Shown here: positions 16,336 through 30,100 of the stretch, in pieces
Numbering within the stretch: position 1 is the first letter of the stretch
How the letters are laid out: each line of letters starts with the position of its first letter
Program-made: the position numbers and the translations under genes
Notes under the pieces: generated by a model
What the model saw: only the letters and a program-made list of their open reading frames with translations
Told to the model about the DNA's origin: nothing
Databases searched by the model: none
Source of the DNA: an uncultured Eubacteriales bacterium
GTDB taxonomy: Bacteria; Bacillota; Clostridia; Oscillospirales; Butyricicoccaceae
Assembly: GCA_934395135.1 (NCBI GenBank)
Contig: CAKRRK010000002.1
Location: forward strand, 1 to 64,000
Direction: 5' to 3'
Length of the DNA: 64,000 nt

Positions 16336-18141
16336 CTATTCGCCTTTTTTTGTTACCGCGATGGATAGTTCGTCCAGCTGTTTTGGATCCACAACATCCG
16401 GACACATGGTCATCAGCTCCGATGCATTCTGCACTTTGGGAAATGCAATTACATCCCGGATGGAATCCAGGCCGGCAAGAAGCATGCACAGCCGGTCTAA
16501 ACCATAGGCAAGGCCGCCATGCGGCGGTGCGCCATAGCGAAACGCGTTGATCAGATGGCCAAACCGCGCCTGCGCGTCCTCATCGGAAAATCCAAGAGCG
16601 CGGAACATCCGCTGCTGCAGTTCAGACTGGTGGATACGAATGGAGCCGCCGCCCAGCTCACAGCCGTTCAGGATGATGTCATAGGCCTTGGCCCGGACTT
16701 TTTCCGGCGCAGATTCCAACAGCGCCACATCTTCGTCCATCGGCGCTGTAAAGGGGTGATGCTTTGCCACCAGTCGGTCTTCTTCCTCACTGTATTCAAA
16801 CTGCGGAAATTCCGTTACCCACAGCAACCGATACTCGTCCTTTTTCACAACGCCCAGGCGTTTGGCAAGCTCACAGCGCAATGCACCCAAAGACACCAGG
16901 GCGGTATCACGGTCTGCATCCGCCACCACAAACAGGATGTCCCCGTCTTTTGCCTCTGCCCGGTCTTTCACCGCCTGCACCTCTTCTTCCGTCAAAAATT
17001 TTGCAAAGGAAGAGGTCATCTCGCCGTTTGCCAGCTTCATCCAGGCGAGTCCCTTTGCCCGATAGGTTTTGACAAAATCCGCCAGCTTGTCGATTTCTTT
17101 CCGGGGGAATTTTTCCGCAAAGCCATTCATATTAATCAGGCGAACCGTTCCCCCCTGGTCAACGGTCTCACGAAACACTTTAAAAGAGCAGTTTGCCGCG
17201 ATGTCGGAAATATCCCGAATTTCAAAGCCAAACCGCAAATCCGGCTTATCGCTGCCAAAGCGGTTCATCGCCTCTTCATAAGGCATCCGCTGCAGCGGCA
17301 ACGCAATGTCTACCCCCAGCACTTCCCGGAATACCCGCTGCAAGAAGCCTTCGTTTACCGCTATAACGTCATCCTGATCCACAAAGGACATCTCCAGGTC
17401 AATCTGCGTAAATTCCGGCTGCCGATCCGCCCGCAGGTCTTCGTCCCGGAAACAGCGAGTAATCTGCATATACCGGTCAAACCCGGAAAGCATCAGAAGC
17501 TGCTTGTATTGCTGGGGGGACTGGGGCAGGGCATAAAACTTGCCGGGATGCACCCGGGACGGCACCAGATAGTCCCGCGCTCCCTCCGGCGTAGACTTTT
17601 GCAGCATAGGCGTTTCAATTTCCAAAAATCCCTGTTCGTCAAAATAATTTCTTGCAATCTGCATCACCCGATGGCGCAGAGCAATATTGCGCTGCATCGA
17701 CGGACGGCGCAAATCCAGATAACGGTACTTCAGCCGTAGCTGGTCGTTTACTTCTTTTTCGTCACTGATTTCAAAAGGCGTCGTTTCGCTCTCCGACAAA
17801 ACCCGCAGTTCTGTCACCGCAATTTCAATTTCACCGGTTTTCATTTTGTTGTTTACCGCGCCTTCCGCCCGGACGGCGACCACGCCTTTGACCGCCACCA
17901 CATATTCCGTATGAATTCCGGACGCACGGTGAAACAATTCCTCGTGAACGGACTTGTCAAACGTGCACTGCACCACGCCGGAGCGATCCCGGAGAAGAAG
18001 GAACAGGACGCCGCCGTTGTCTCTTATTCTGTCGCACCAGCCGTTTACAACCACTTCCCGGCCGGCATCGGTTTTATTCAAATTCCCGCAATAATCCGTG
18101 CGTTTCATTCCTGCAATTGATGTAACCATAGCTTTTTCCAT
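16336..18141 (-). CDS. aspS: Aspartyl-tRNA synthetase
   Basis: A 601-residue class IIb synthetase of bacterial type. The N-terminal OB-fold binds the anticodon (VVVNGWCDRIRDNGGVLFLLLRDRSG); motif 2 is in FRDEDLRADRQPEFTQIDLEMSF; the GAD insertion domain lies in the middle (about 290-420); motif 3 is GLAYGLDRLCMLL near the C-terminus. It begins two bases after the hisS stop (TAAGGATGG), a common Clostridia pair. The first ATG at 18141 has GGCGGTG upstream; the fifth codon (18129) with AAGGA before it is an alternative. The bacterial form may be discriminating or not; asparagine-pathway genes are not in the window. Confidence 0.96.
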   Translation of the reverse strand: MEKAMVTSIAGMKRTDYCGNLNKTDAGREVVVNGWCDRIRDNGGVLFLLLRDRSGVVQCTFDKSVHEELFHRASGIHTEYVVAVKGVVAVRAEGAVNNKMKTGEIEIAVTELRVLSESETTPFEISDEKEVNDQLRLKYRYLDLRRPSMQRNIALRHRVMQIARNYFDEQGFLEIETPMLQKSTPEGARDYLVPSRVHPGKFYALPQSPQQYKQLLMLSGFDRYMQITRCFRDEDLRADRQPEFTQIDLEMSFVDQDDVIAVNEGFLQRVFREVLGVDIALPLQRMPYEEAMNRFGSDKPDLRFGFEIRDISDIAANCSFKVFRETVDQGGTVRLINMNGFAEKFPRKEIDKLADFVKTYRAKGLAWMKLANGEMTSSFAKFLTEEEVQAVKDRAEAKDGDILFVVADADRDTALVSLGALRCELAKRLGVVKKDEYRLLWVTEFPQFEYSEEEDRLVAKHHPFTAPMDEDVALLESAPEKVRAKAYDIILNGCELGGGSIRIHQSELQQRMFRALGFSDEDAQARFGHLINAFRYGAPPHGGLAYGLDRLCMLLAGLDSIRDVIAFPKVQNASELMTMCPDVVDPKQLDELSIAVTKKGE

Positions 18142-21100
18142 CCTTATTTCACCGCCTGGGCGATTGTTTCCGCGGCAAGAGCGACTTCCGTCTGTTCTCC
18201 CGTCGCCATATTTTTGAGATTGGCCTTACCGCTTTCCATTTCTCCATCGCCAAGAACAATCACATATCTCGCCCCGATCTTATCCGCATATTTCATCTGT
18301 GCTTTCAGCCCTCTGCCGACAATATCCCGTTCCGCCCGGATATGCATTCCCCGCAGCTCGTAAACAAGCTTTTGCGCCAAGGCGTCAGCCTGTTTCCCCA
18401 AATTTGCCAGATACAGATCCGGTCGGGGCGGCTCCGGAAACGGCGCGCCCACCGACTCCATTACCATCAGCAAACGCTCCAATCCACAGCCAAATCCAAG
18501 CCCCGGCGTTTCCGGGCCGCCCAGCTGAGAAACCAGACCGTCATACCGACCGCCGCCGCAAATGGTGCCCTGGGCGCCAATGTCGTTGGATACAAATTCA
18601 AACACCGTTTTGGTATAATAATCCAACCCGCGCACAATACCTGTATCTATCTCATAAGGAATGCCCGCGTCGGCAAGATATGCCTGCACCGCCGCAAAAT
18701 GCTCCCGGCACTCATCGCAAAGATAATCGACAGAGAGCGGCGCGTTTTCTGCCACGGCCTTGCATTCCGGGCTTTTGCAGTCCAAAATGCGCATAGGATT
18801 CCGGTCCAAACGGTCCAGACAGGTACCGCACAATCGATCTTTCCGGCTTTCAAAATACTCCCGCAGCGCCTTGTGATACGCCGGGCGGCAGTTGGGACAG
18901 CCGATGGAATTGAGATGCACCGTCACGTTTTGGATGCCCAGCCGGCGCAGAAACGTATCCGCCAGGCTGATAACTTCCGCGTCCGCTGCCGGAGAGGCTG
19001 CGCCAAAGCACTCCACGCCAAACTGGTGATGCTCCCGCAGCCGGCCGGCCTGCGGTTTTTCATACCGAAAGTTTGGCACGATATAGTATGTTTTAAAAGG
19101 AAGGGCTCCGCCATACAGAGAGTTTTCTACATAAGCCCGCACCGTGGACGCGGTTCCTTCCGGCCGCAGGGTGATGGAACGCCCCCCTTTGTCCTCAAAG
19201 GTATACATTTCCTTTTGCACCACGTCGGTGGTATCGCCGATTCCCCGGTTAAACAGTTCTGTGTGTTCAAACACTGGAAATCGAATTTCCTCAAAGCCAA
19301 ATTCCGCCGCGGTTTCCCGCAGCACGCCCTCTACATAATGCCACCGGTATACCTGGGACGGAATAACGTCCTTTGTACCCTTTGGCGCTCTGATGATATT
19401 TGCTGCCGCCATTTATTTCTGTCTCCTTCTGTCTGTAGCCAAGTAAAAGCGAGCGTCATCTTCCAAAGCAAGGAGTATAACCGCCCGCAGATTGCTTCTA
19501 TTTTGTTTTTACCACATTGCGCCAGTCCAGGTCTCCTCTGTCCAGTCCCAGGATCAGCATCTCCGCGGTTGCAACATTGGTGGCAATGGGGATGTTGTGC
19601 ATATCGCACAGCCGTACCAGGGAATGGAACTCCGGTTTATATTCCAGGTCGCTGCTGGGGTCGCGGAAGCACAGCACCATATCGATTTCGTTGTACATCA
19701 CCCTTGCGCTGATCTGCTCCTCCCCGCCCTGGATTCCGGATAAATATTTTTCTATCTTAAGGCCGGTGGCCTCCGAAACATAACTTGCCGTCGTACCTGT
19801 CGCACAGATATTATGTTTGGACAATATGCCGCAATACGCCATACAAAACTGTACCATCAATTCTTTTCTTCTGTCATGCGCCACAAGAGCAATGTTCATA
19901 GTTGTCCATCCTTTCTGTATTGTTCCGCGGCGGTTTTCAAAGGCGCAGAAGCGGAGCACATCCGCCGTCCAGTCTCGCCGCAATGTTTGCATACGCTTTT
20001 GCCGCGGATTTTTTATGATGCAGCACTGCGCTTTTTCCCTGATTTGCGCAGACAATCACTTGTTCGTCTTCCGGGATGCAACCCAGCAGCGGCAATCCCA
20101 CAGCGTCCATCGCATCGTCAATATTTTCCGACAACGCCCGCCGTATCAGTTTTTTTCGTATGCGGTTGAGTACCAGCCGTACCGGCTCCACGCCCCACTC
20201 CCGCAGTGCAGCAGCAGCGCGTTCCGCCCCCCGGAGGCACATAGGATCCGTGGCGGAAACCACAACCGCCTCCGTAGCCGCGGAGGCATAAACGCCGATC
20301 TCCCGGCCGACGCCGGCCGGGCAGTCAAGGAACACTGCGTCAAATCCGCTTTGTTCCGCCTGCGCAATCATCTGCCGAAAGCCTGCCGGCTCAATTTCCA
20401 CACTGCCGGAAGGCGCGGTAATGATAAACAAGCCGGGAAGTTCCGGGTGCGCCGCCGCCGCTTTGTCCAACGGGACAATGCCAGCCGCCACGTCTGCAAA
20501 ACTGAACACCATTCTGTCGCTGACGCCCAACACGATATCCAAATTTCGAAGGCCTGTGTCCCCGTCGACAAGAAGCACCCGCCGGCCGCGCAGCGAAAGA
20601 GCTGCACCCACTCCCGCTACCAGGGAGGTTTTTCCCGTTCCGCCTTTTCCGGAAGCTACCACTACAACTTTCAACGCTTTCTCCCGCTTCTGAAAAAAAT
20701 ATATATACAATATCAGTATATACCAACTTACCCGTTTACACAAGAAAAACCATGCATTTTTTTTGTTGTTTTTACTGATTTCCCGCGGAAATCTTTCCCT
20801 TCTTTATCGTACCATTGTATATTCCGTGCTGATATGATCGGATTCATCCCGGCTGCCGAAATAAGCGTCGAAGATATCCCGCACTACCGGCGCCACATTG
20901 CTGCCGGACTCTGCTTTTTCCCCTACAACGCAAACCACAATTTCCGGATCGTCATACGGCGCAAATGCGACAAAAATGCCGTTGTCATGCTCCTGTCCCG
21001 CTCTTTGCGCCGTGCCGGATTTGCCGCCGATTTCAATGGGATAATCCCGAAATATTTTCGCCGCCGTTCCGCCTTCGTTTACCACTTCGTTCATACCCGT

Positions 21101-24100
21101 CATGACAAGTTCATAGGTTTTTTCGGAAAACCCCGCCTGTCCCAGCACTTCCGGCTCCTGCTCATACACCGTCTCACTATAGTCATAGGCCTTGACGCTC
21201 TTAAGCAAGTGCGGCGCATACCTCGTGCCGCCATTTACTACCGTCGCGATATAGTTGGCAAGCTGCAGCGGTGAAAACTGATTGTCAGACTGACCGATGG
21301 CCGCCTGCAGCGTATTTCCCCCGGTCCAGTCATATACCTCCACCCCTGCTTCCCGCAGCCGTTCCGTATTGCCGGGTCCCGCCACCATACCTCTGGAGTC
21401 GGACAGTTCAATGCCGGTTTTTTCACCCAGGCCGAATCTTGCCGCCCATTCTTCCAGTTTTTCCGCGCCCAGCAGTTTTCCCGTCTCATAGAAAAAAATG
21501 TTGCATGAATCGCGAATGGCAGTGGTGACAGTCTCCGTCCCATGCCCGGAACGCTTGTGACATTTCGGATGATAGCCGAAATAGGAATAAACGCCGGTGC
21601 ACCGCACGCTTGTATTTGCGTCAATCACGCCTTCCTCCAGCCCTGCAATGGCCGTCAGAACTTTATAGGTGGAACCGGGCGCATACAGCCCGTTAATCGC
21701 CCGGTTCAGCATCGGCGTCAGCGCGTCCTCCTCCAGGGCATGGTAGTTTTCGCTGTAGGTTTCCAGGTCATAGGTAGGATAGGAAGCCATGGCCAGAACC
21801 TCGCCGGAATTGGCCTCCAGCACTACCGCTGCACCGCCTTCTGCATAGGGAAGTTCCGTTAAATGTTCCTTTAGGGAATCTTCCGCCGTTTTCTGCAGCG
21901 CAAGGTCAATGGTCAGCATACAGTTTTTTCCCGGCACCGCACCGCTTTTGTCTTCGCTGCTCACCACCGAACCGTCCACCGCGATCTCATACATTTTCTT
22001 GCCGTCGGTGCTTTTTAAATATTCCTCCAGCACCTTTTCCATGCCGTCCTTCCCTACCGTTGCGTTCAGGTTGTACCCCTTCTCCTTGTACTCTTCCCAT
22101 TCTTCTTTGAAAATAGGACCAACCCGGCCCAAAAGGTGCGCGGCATAGGTGGTTTCGTATTCCCGGACGGATTTCAGGGCGATATCCGCTCCCGGAAACT
22201 TTTGGTGCTGCTCCTTGATCACAGAAACCAATTCGATACTGATATCTTCCGCCATTGTATAGGAATTGAAGCGGGAAAATCCCACATGCTCCATTTCATA
22301 CCGCACCTCAATGACTTTTCTGGCATCATTGGCAGAATAATCCTCCGGGATCTCGTATGCTTCCCGCAGCGTATTCAGCGCCTCTTCCGCCGTCAGGTCA
22401 TCCGGTGCTTTCCGGTCGGAGAGATAAGTCTTCAGGTACTTGCGCGCGCTGCTGTCTTCTTCTTCCGTATAAACAAACGGTGCCGTTTTGGAAATGGGCA
22501 GCGTACCAATCACTTCGGCGCCGTCGCTGTCCACAAGATCTGCCAGATTCCGAAGCATTTCGTTCTGATTTTCAAAATCAAACCCGTTATAATTGAGACA
22601 CAGGGAATAGACCGTCTTGTTGGTCACCAACGGCCTTCCATATCGATCCAGGATTTCACCTCTGGACGCATATTCAATTGTGGAACCCGTCAGCTTCTTG
22701 TCCGCCTGTCGGCTGTATTCTTCCCCGTCAATCAGTTGAATCTTTATCAACGCGGCGCACACCACTGCGATGCCCACAAACAACAACACACCGAGGGCAA
22801 CCAACCGTTTCAGCAGTTTTTCCTTGTTGTCCATACCGATCCTTTCCGTTTATTCTATCGTCAGCTTTCCGTTTATCCCGTATACTGCAAGATAAACGAT
22901 GGGAGAACCTATCATGCCGGCGGCAGTTTCCATCGCCACGGTTTTTACAGCAGCGGAAAATTCCACGCCGCCCAGCAGAGACAAGGAAACCCCGCCCCGG
23001 AATATGCCGATGAGGAAAAGCGCCGCCCCGGTCATGACAAGGACGGCAAGAAAGTTTTTCTTAAAATACCGCTCCCCGAAAAAGCCCGCCATCATGCCAA
23101 ATACCAGAAAAAAGATCGGGTACAGCCCTTCTATGCCGGTGCCGGCAAGATCATACAGCGCGCCGGTAACACCGCCGACAAGGGCGCCGTATCCAGCGCC
23201 CTCAAACAACGCAACCGCCGCCACCACCGCCGGCAGCAAATCCAGCCGTATGCCGGCAACGCGAAGATCCAGCCCTGCGCTGGTCTGCACAAGAAACACC
23301 GCAATGGCAAGAAAACCGTAGGCTATAAATTTGTAGATAGAAACTTTCCTGTTCATCATTCCGTCACTTCAAAATCCTTGATTACATACACGCTTTTTAC
23401 TTCCTCCAGCGCTACAATGGGTTTGATTTCGGCATAGTTTGCAATCCCGTTTTCTTCGGCATAAATTTTTTCCACCGTGCCAATCAGCACCCCTTTTGGA
23501 AAAATGCCGCCGGTGCCGGAGGTCTCTATGGTATCGCCAATCACAATGTCCGAATCTTTTTTAATATAAGAAAGGCGCAGCAGGCCGCGCTGCATCAGCT
23601 CATACTCCCCCTCCGCCACATAAACGTCCCGGGTTCTTGTCACCATAACGCCCGCCTGCATATCCACATCCAGTACGGTGGTAATTTCAGCATAAGTCGG
23701 TCCCACCGAGGAAATATAGCCTACCATGCCGTTTTCGGAAATGACGCAGTCATACTCCTCAATTCCCGCAAGGGAGCCTTTGTCGATGGTCAGCTTGTCC
23801 GCCCAGTTTCCCACGCTGTGTCCGGTGATCTCCGCCGCTTCAAGGGTATAGCTGCGGTTTCGCTCCTGCAATCCCAGCAGGCTGCGCAGCCGGCTGTTTT
23901 CCTCCAGCGCCACCTGCGCGTCCCGCAGGTCCTGCCGCAGTTGTCCCAGCTCTTCCCGCAGGCCGGCGTTTTCCTCCTTCAGCGCTTCATATTGTGTAAA
24001 ATATCCTGTGATGTCCTCTATCTTCTCCGCTGCCGCAGTAAATCCCTTTTGCAGCGGCGTAATTATCACGCCAAAGGCTTTTGTCACAACGGATTGCTCC

Positions 24101-27100
24101 CCCGGGTTTGCCGCAGTATAAATACCGCAGCCGACAAACACCGCAATGGCAAGCACAATAACCGCCGCGCCCTTTGCAGAAAAACCCCTACGCAATGTCA
24201 TTCTCCTTTACTAACTATTCTTTGCTTCTTCGCAAAGCATGGTGTGCAGCAGACACACCGGAAGCCCCATCACACCAAAATAATCCCCGTCGATCCGACG
24301 GACGAGCAGCGCCCCCTTATCCTGGATGCCGTATGCCCCCGCCTTGTCCATCGGCTCTCCGCTGCGGACATACGCCAGGATTTCCGCTTCCGTAAGCGGG
24401 CGGAACCATACCTTTGTCGTACTGATTTCCCGGCGGTCCAGATTTCTTCCCACAAGGCATACCGCGGTTTTTACTTCATGCATCCTGCCGGACAGACGGC
24501 GCAGCATAGAAGCCGCCTCCGTTTCATCCGCCGGCTTTCCCAAAATCTGTCCGTCCAGTATGACAAGGGTATCGGATCCGATGGCAATATCCTCCGGCGG
24601 CAGCGTTTCATACACCGCCTTTGCTTTCTCATAAGCAAGTCCCATAATGGCCTTGTCCAGCCCCTCTGCAAGGTTCAGCCGTTCCGGTGCGTCCGACGGA
24701 CACACACGAAAGGGAACCCCCAGTTTTTTCATCAGTTCCTGCCTTCTTGGTGATTTTGACGCTAATACTATCATGTCCTTTTATTCGACTCCTCTTTCAT
24801 AAAGCCCCGCGGTTTTTCCCGCCGGAAACGGTATGGTTTCGTGTTGCAGATATGCCGCAAATATCCGGCGGCAGGTTTCCCCATTCTCCGTGGTAAACTG
24901 CAGCCTTGCATATTGTATGTGCTGCGGCAGTCCAGCCGGCGGCACATACAAGGGGAGGCTGTTGAGCAAGGTGTTTCGGCAGCCGTATTCCGGCAGCAGC
25001 TGAAACTGCTTGCCTTTGCGGTCTGTCAGAAAGCTCTTGGCCTCCCGGCAGATGCAGCGGCCCGCCTGCTTCTGTATCGCACAGTTCTCCGTCAGCATCA
25101 GCGGCAGATATCCATAAACCACCGCTTCCCTCGGCACAGGGTCCTCAAGGTCGCGGATCTGAGAAAACCGCAGTTCAAACGACACGGTCTGCCGAACAAG
25201 CCCCTGTTCCCGCAGAAACGCCAAGGTATGGGAATTAAAGGCGTTCAGACCGAAATCCCCGGCGCAGGCAAACCCCAGAGACCGGCACAGGGGAATGTGG
25301 CCTATGTTTGCCGTCAGAACGCCGGAGATCCCCGCTTCCTTCGCCTGTTTCAGCTGACGGACGATGTCCTCCTGTTCCCGGTCGTGATACACCCGGGGCA
25401 GCGCCGCCTCCAGCGGGATGCCCTGTTCCAACAGCCGCGCCGTGCCTTCCGGATTGCGGGCAATCTGCGCCAGAGGCATATAAACCGCCTTTGCCGCCGT
25501 CATCTCCTGGGCAATCTGGGACGCATCCCGCACCGACACGGTATAGCCTGCAAAAGGCTGCGCGCCGCTTTTCGGCAACCGGCAGGACATCCGGTTGATC
25601 CGCCGGGGTTCCGGCGCGGCAAGCCGGCGCTGCAGCGCATCCGTGCACTCTCTCCGCAGCCGGTTCACCGCCGCGGCCGGGATATGCAGCCCCGGCTCCA
25701 GATGGATCTTCAGTCGGTCTGCGGCAAAGGGCGTTCCCCCAAGCTTTGCAAGGTGTTTGACAACGCTCTCTTCTTCTGTCGCCTGCCGTTCCGCCTTTTC
25801 CGGCAGCGGCCCTTGGGCCGAGACGTCTGCCCCTCCGCTGGTTCCTGTCAGCAGCAGCGGCTTCCCCGCTTTGGCGGTAAAGGAAAACGTCACCGGCGTT
25901 TTTCGGGTTTCTTCCGCTTCATAGGTCCGGGCGATTTCCCGGTAAAGCCCCTGCACCTGTTCCAGCGGCACCTCTGTCTTGGTGCCAAACATCCGCCGGC
26001 CCTTTTCTCCGACCGCATAGCCGTCGGTAAAGCCGTCTCTGGAAAATACCCGTTCCAAGGTTCTTTGTTCCGCCTGTGTCGGACGGCGATTTTCTCTTGT
26101 AAGGTCTGCGAACACTTTGGTCACAAGCCCGGTATATTCCGGCCGTTTCATCCTTCCCTCAATTTTCAGGGAGGCAACGCCGGCAGCCGCAATCTCCGGC
26201 AGATGGGAGGCAAGAGACAAATCCTTCAGACTCAGGGGATAGGCCGGCCGGCTGTTTGCATCCCGGTAAGGCAGCCGGCATGGCTGGGCGCAAAGCCCCC
26301 GGTTGCCGCTGCGCCGGCCAATGACCGCGCTCATATAGCACTGCCCGGAGTAACTCATACAAAGGGCGCCATGCACAAAGATTTCCGTTTCAATTCCGCA
26401 GTGTTCGGTAATATACCGAATGTCCTCCAGGGATAATTCCCGCGCCAGCACAACCCGCGTCATTCCCATTTCTCCGGCAAACCGCGCCCCGTCCAGAGTG
26501 TGCACAGACAGTTGTGTAGAGCCGTGAAGGGCTATGTCCGGGAACTGCCGCCTAATCAGGGCGGCAAGCCCCAAATCCTGGACAATCAAAGCGTCCGCTC
26601 CGCTTTTGTATACGGTTTCGACATCCTGAAGGGCCGCGGGGATCTCCCGATCGGACACCAGGGTGTTTACCGTGATATGGGTTTTGACGCCCCGTACCCG
26701 GCAATAGGCGATCGCCTCCCGGATTTCCTCTGGGGAAAAATTCTTCGCGTTCCGCCGGGCATTAAACTTTCCATAGCCCATATAAACAGCGTCCGCTCTA
26801 TTTTGCACCGCAGCCCGCACGCCTTCCATAGAGCCGGCCGGAGAAAGCACTTCCGGTCTCATCGTTTTCCCTTTTTCGGACGGTTTGCATGGTTGGTTTG
26901 CTGCGCCTTTGCCAGTTCTCGCTTCAGGCGTTCCGTCTCCTGTACATAAGTGTTCCATTCCGCCCGCATATGGTTCATCGTTTCCTGCGCTTTCAGGTAA
27001 TCATCTGCCAGAGTGCAGGCTGCCATTACCGTCGCCCGCAGGGTGGAAGTTTTCTGTTTTTCCCGCGCCTGCGCAATTTTCTCGTTAACCAAAGCGGCAA

Positions 27101-30100
27101 TTTTTTGCATATATTCAGAGCTTTCGTCGCTGATTACCCCATAGGTTTCTCCCGCAATGATCAACTCCGTTCGGTTTTTCATATGTTCCACCTCGTTTTC
27201 CACCATCGCCATGCCTTCGGCGGAGTCGTCTTCGTCCTTCCGGCGCGGCGTGCCCGCAGGCTTTCTATAACCTGCGTTCATTATAGCATACATAAAATCA
27301 CAATAAAATCAAAAGTTTTGTGAATTTTGCAGAAAAATTCTGATTTCTTTGCCGCAAATCCATTTCCCGTATTGTGCCGGCGGTAAAATCGTGATAAAAT
27401 TTGATTGTATTTGTATTTTTCACCAAAGGAGACCCACCCATGCTTGATTTTGATAAAATCCGGAGGATTGTCGTAAAGGTCGGCACCTCCTCTCTGACAT
27501 ACCCGTCTGGCATGCTGAACATCCGCTGCATCGAACGACTGGTGCGCTGTCTCTCCGATCTGCAAAACCGGGGATTTGAATTGGCGCTGGTTTCCTCTGG
27601 CGCGATCGGCGTCGGGGCGGCGAAGATGAAGCTGCCCGCACGGCCCCATACCATCCGTATGAAACAGGCGGCGGCCGCAGTTGGCCAATGTGAGCTGATG
27701 CATATCTATGACAAAATGTTTCTGGAATACAATCACAATGTGGCACAGATCCTGCTGACCATGCATGATGTGGCGGACGATGAACGCCGCCGCTATGTGC
27801 ACAATACGTTTGACGCACTGTTTGAAACCAAGGTCATCCCCATTATCAATGAAAACGACAGCGTTGCGGTGGATGAAATTGAGTTTGTGGAAACCTTCGG
27901 CGACAACGACACGCTTTCCGCTGTGGTTTCCACCATTGCCGCAGCGGACCTTCTGGTTATTTTTACCGATATTGACGGCCTTTATGACAGCGATCCGAGA
28001 AAATCTGCGGACGCAAAGCGCATTCATTATGTGAATCGCATCACGCCGGAACTGGAACGCGCCGCCGGCGGCGCAGGCAGCGAAAACGGCACCGGCGGTA
28101 TGATTACAAAGCTGAAAGCTGCCAAAATCTGTATGGACGCCGGCATTCCTATGCTCATTGTCAATGGAAAAGATCCGGAAATCATTTATGATATTGTGGA
28201 CGGCAAGCAGCCGGGCACACTATTTGAAGCTGCAAAGGAGGAGCATCTATGAAAACATTGCTGGAAATCGGCCGCAATGCCAGGCAGGTGAAAAACGCTG
28301 TCGGCCTTTTGGGCGCCAACGCCAAAAACCAAGGGCTTGCAAACATTGCAGACGCTCTGGAACAACAGTATGAAGAAATTATCCGTGCCAATGCCGTCGA
28401 CATTGAAAACGGCAGAAAAAACGGTTTAAACGAAGGACTGATTGACCGTCTCACTCTGGACAAAAGCCGAATCTTTGCCTGTGCAGAGGGCGTGCGGCAA
28501 ATCATTGCGCTGGAAGACCCGATAGGCGAGGTCACCGCGATGAAAACCCGTCCCAACGGCCTGAAAATCGGCTCCAAACGAGTACCGCTTGGCGTCATCG
28601 GCATCATTTATGAATCCCGTCCCAACGTAACGGTGGACGCCGCCGCGCTTTGCTTTAAAGCCGGAAATGTCGTTATTCTCCGAGGCGGTAAAGAGGCCTT
28701 TCACTCCAATCTCTGCCTGTGCGGCCTGATGCGCAAAGCCTTGGCGGACGCCGGTCTGCCGGAGGACGCCATCAATCTGATCGAAGATACCTCCCGTCAA
28801 AGCGCCACCGACCTGATGCGGATGAACGACTATGTGGATGTGCTCATTCCCCGGGGCGGCGCAGGCCTAATCCGTTCCGTGGTACAAAACGCCACCGTTC
28901 CCGTCATTGAAACCGGCACCGGCAACTGCCATATTTATGTGGACCAAAGCGCAGACCTTTCCATGGCGGAGGATATTTTGTTTAACGCCAAATGCTCCCG
29001 GGTTTCCGTGTGCAACGCGGCGGAGAGCCTGTTGGTGCACAGCGCGGTGGCAAAGGAATTCCTGCCCCGCGCCAAGGCGAGACTTGATACCAAAAGCGTC
29101 ACGCTGTACGGCTGCGAACGCACCCGCCAGATCATCGATGCGCTCCCCGCAACCGAAGAGGATTACGGAAAAGAATATCTGGACTATGCTATGTCTGTCA
29201 AGATCGTGGATTCTCTGGAGGAGGCAATCGCCCACATCAACCATTACTCCACTGGACATTCGGAGGCCATTGTGACAAACAACTATGCCGCCGCACAGAC
29301 CTTTTTAGACGACGTCGACGCGGCAGCGGTGTATGTCAACGCCTCCACCCGCTTTACCGACGGATTCGAATTTGGCTTCGGCGCGGAAATCGGCATTTCC
29401 ACGCAGCGCCTTCATGCCCGCGGCCCTATGGGACTGCCCGCCCTTACCACAAACAAATACATCATTTACGGTATGGGGCAGATACGCTGATGGAACGAGA
29501 ATTTAAATGGGTCGGCGGAGGATCAGACGCGCTTCGCGCGTTTCTCGCGCCCTATTGCAAAAACGAAGATGAGATCTTCATTGACGCTGTCTATTACGAC
29601 ACGCCGGATTGTTATTTAACGGATATTCAGGGCGGCCTGCGGCTGCGGGCGGAAAACCAGAACAGCATATGCTGCTTAAAACTGACGGAATTTGCGGAAG
29701 GCGGCCTGTCTGCCCGCCGGGAATACGAATGCGCCGCCGCTTCCATCGAAGCCGGCATTCATGGCCTGTATCAGACCGGTGCGCCGGCGCAGGTTCTGGA
29801 TATCCTCCGCGCCAAAGGCGTCGTCCCCACCTGCAAAGTCCGCTTTACCCGGCAGAAGCTGTTTCTGCAATGTAACGGTTTTTCCGGAGAATTTGTGTTT
29901 GACAAAGGCAGATTTAACCGGGAAACGGATTTTGAGGAGATGGAACTGGAGTTTGCCGGCGGGGACAGCGCCGCGTTTTTAGCGTTCGGCCGGAGCCTGC
30001 GCACGCAGTTTGCCCTGGTGCCTCAGCCCCTTTCCAAACTCGCCCAGGCCATTCTTTCCCGTGACCACTAAGGAGATATGATTATGAGAAAAACAAAACA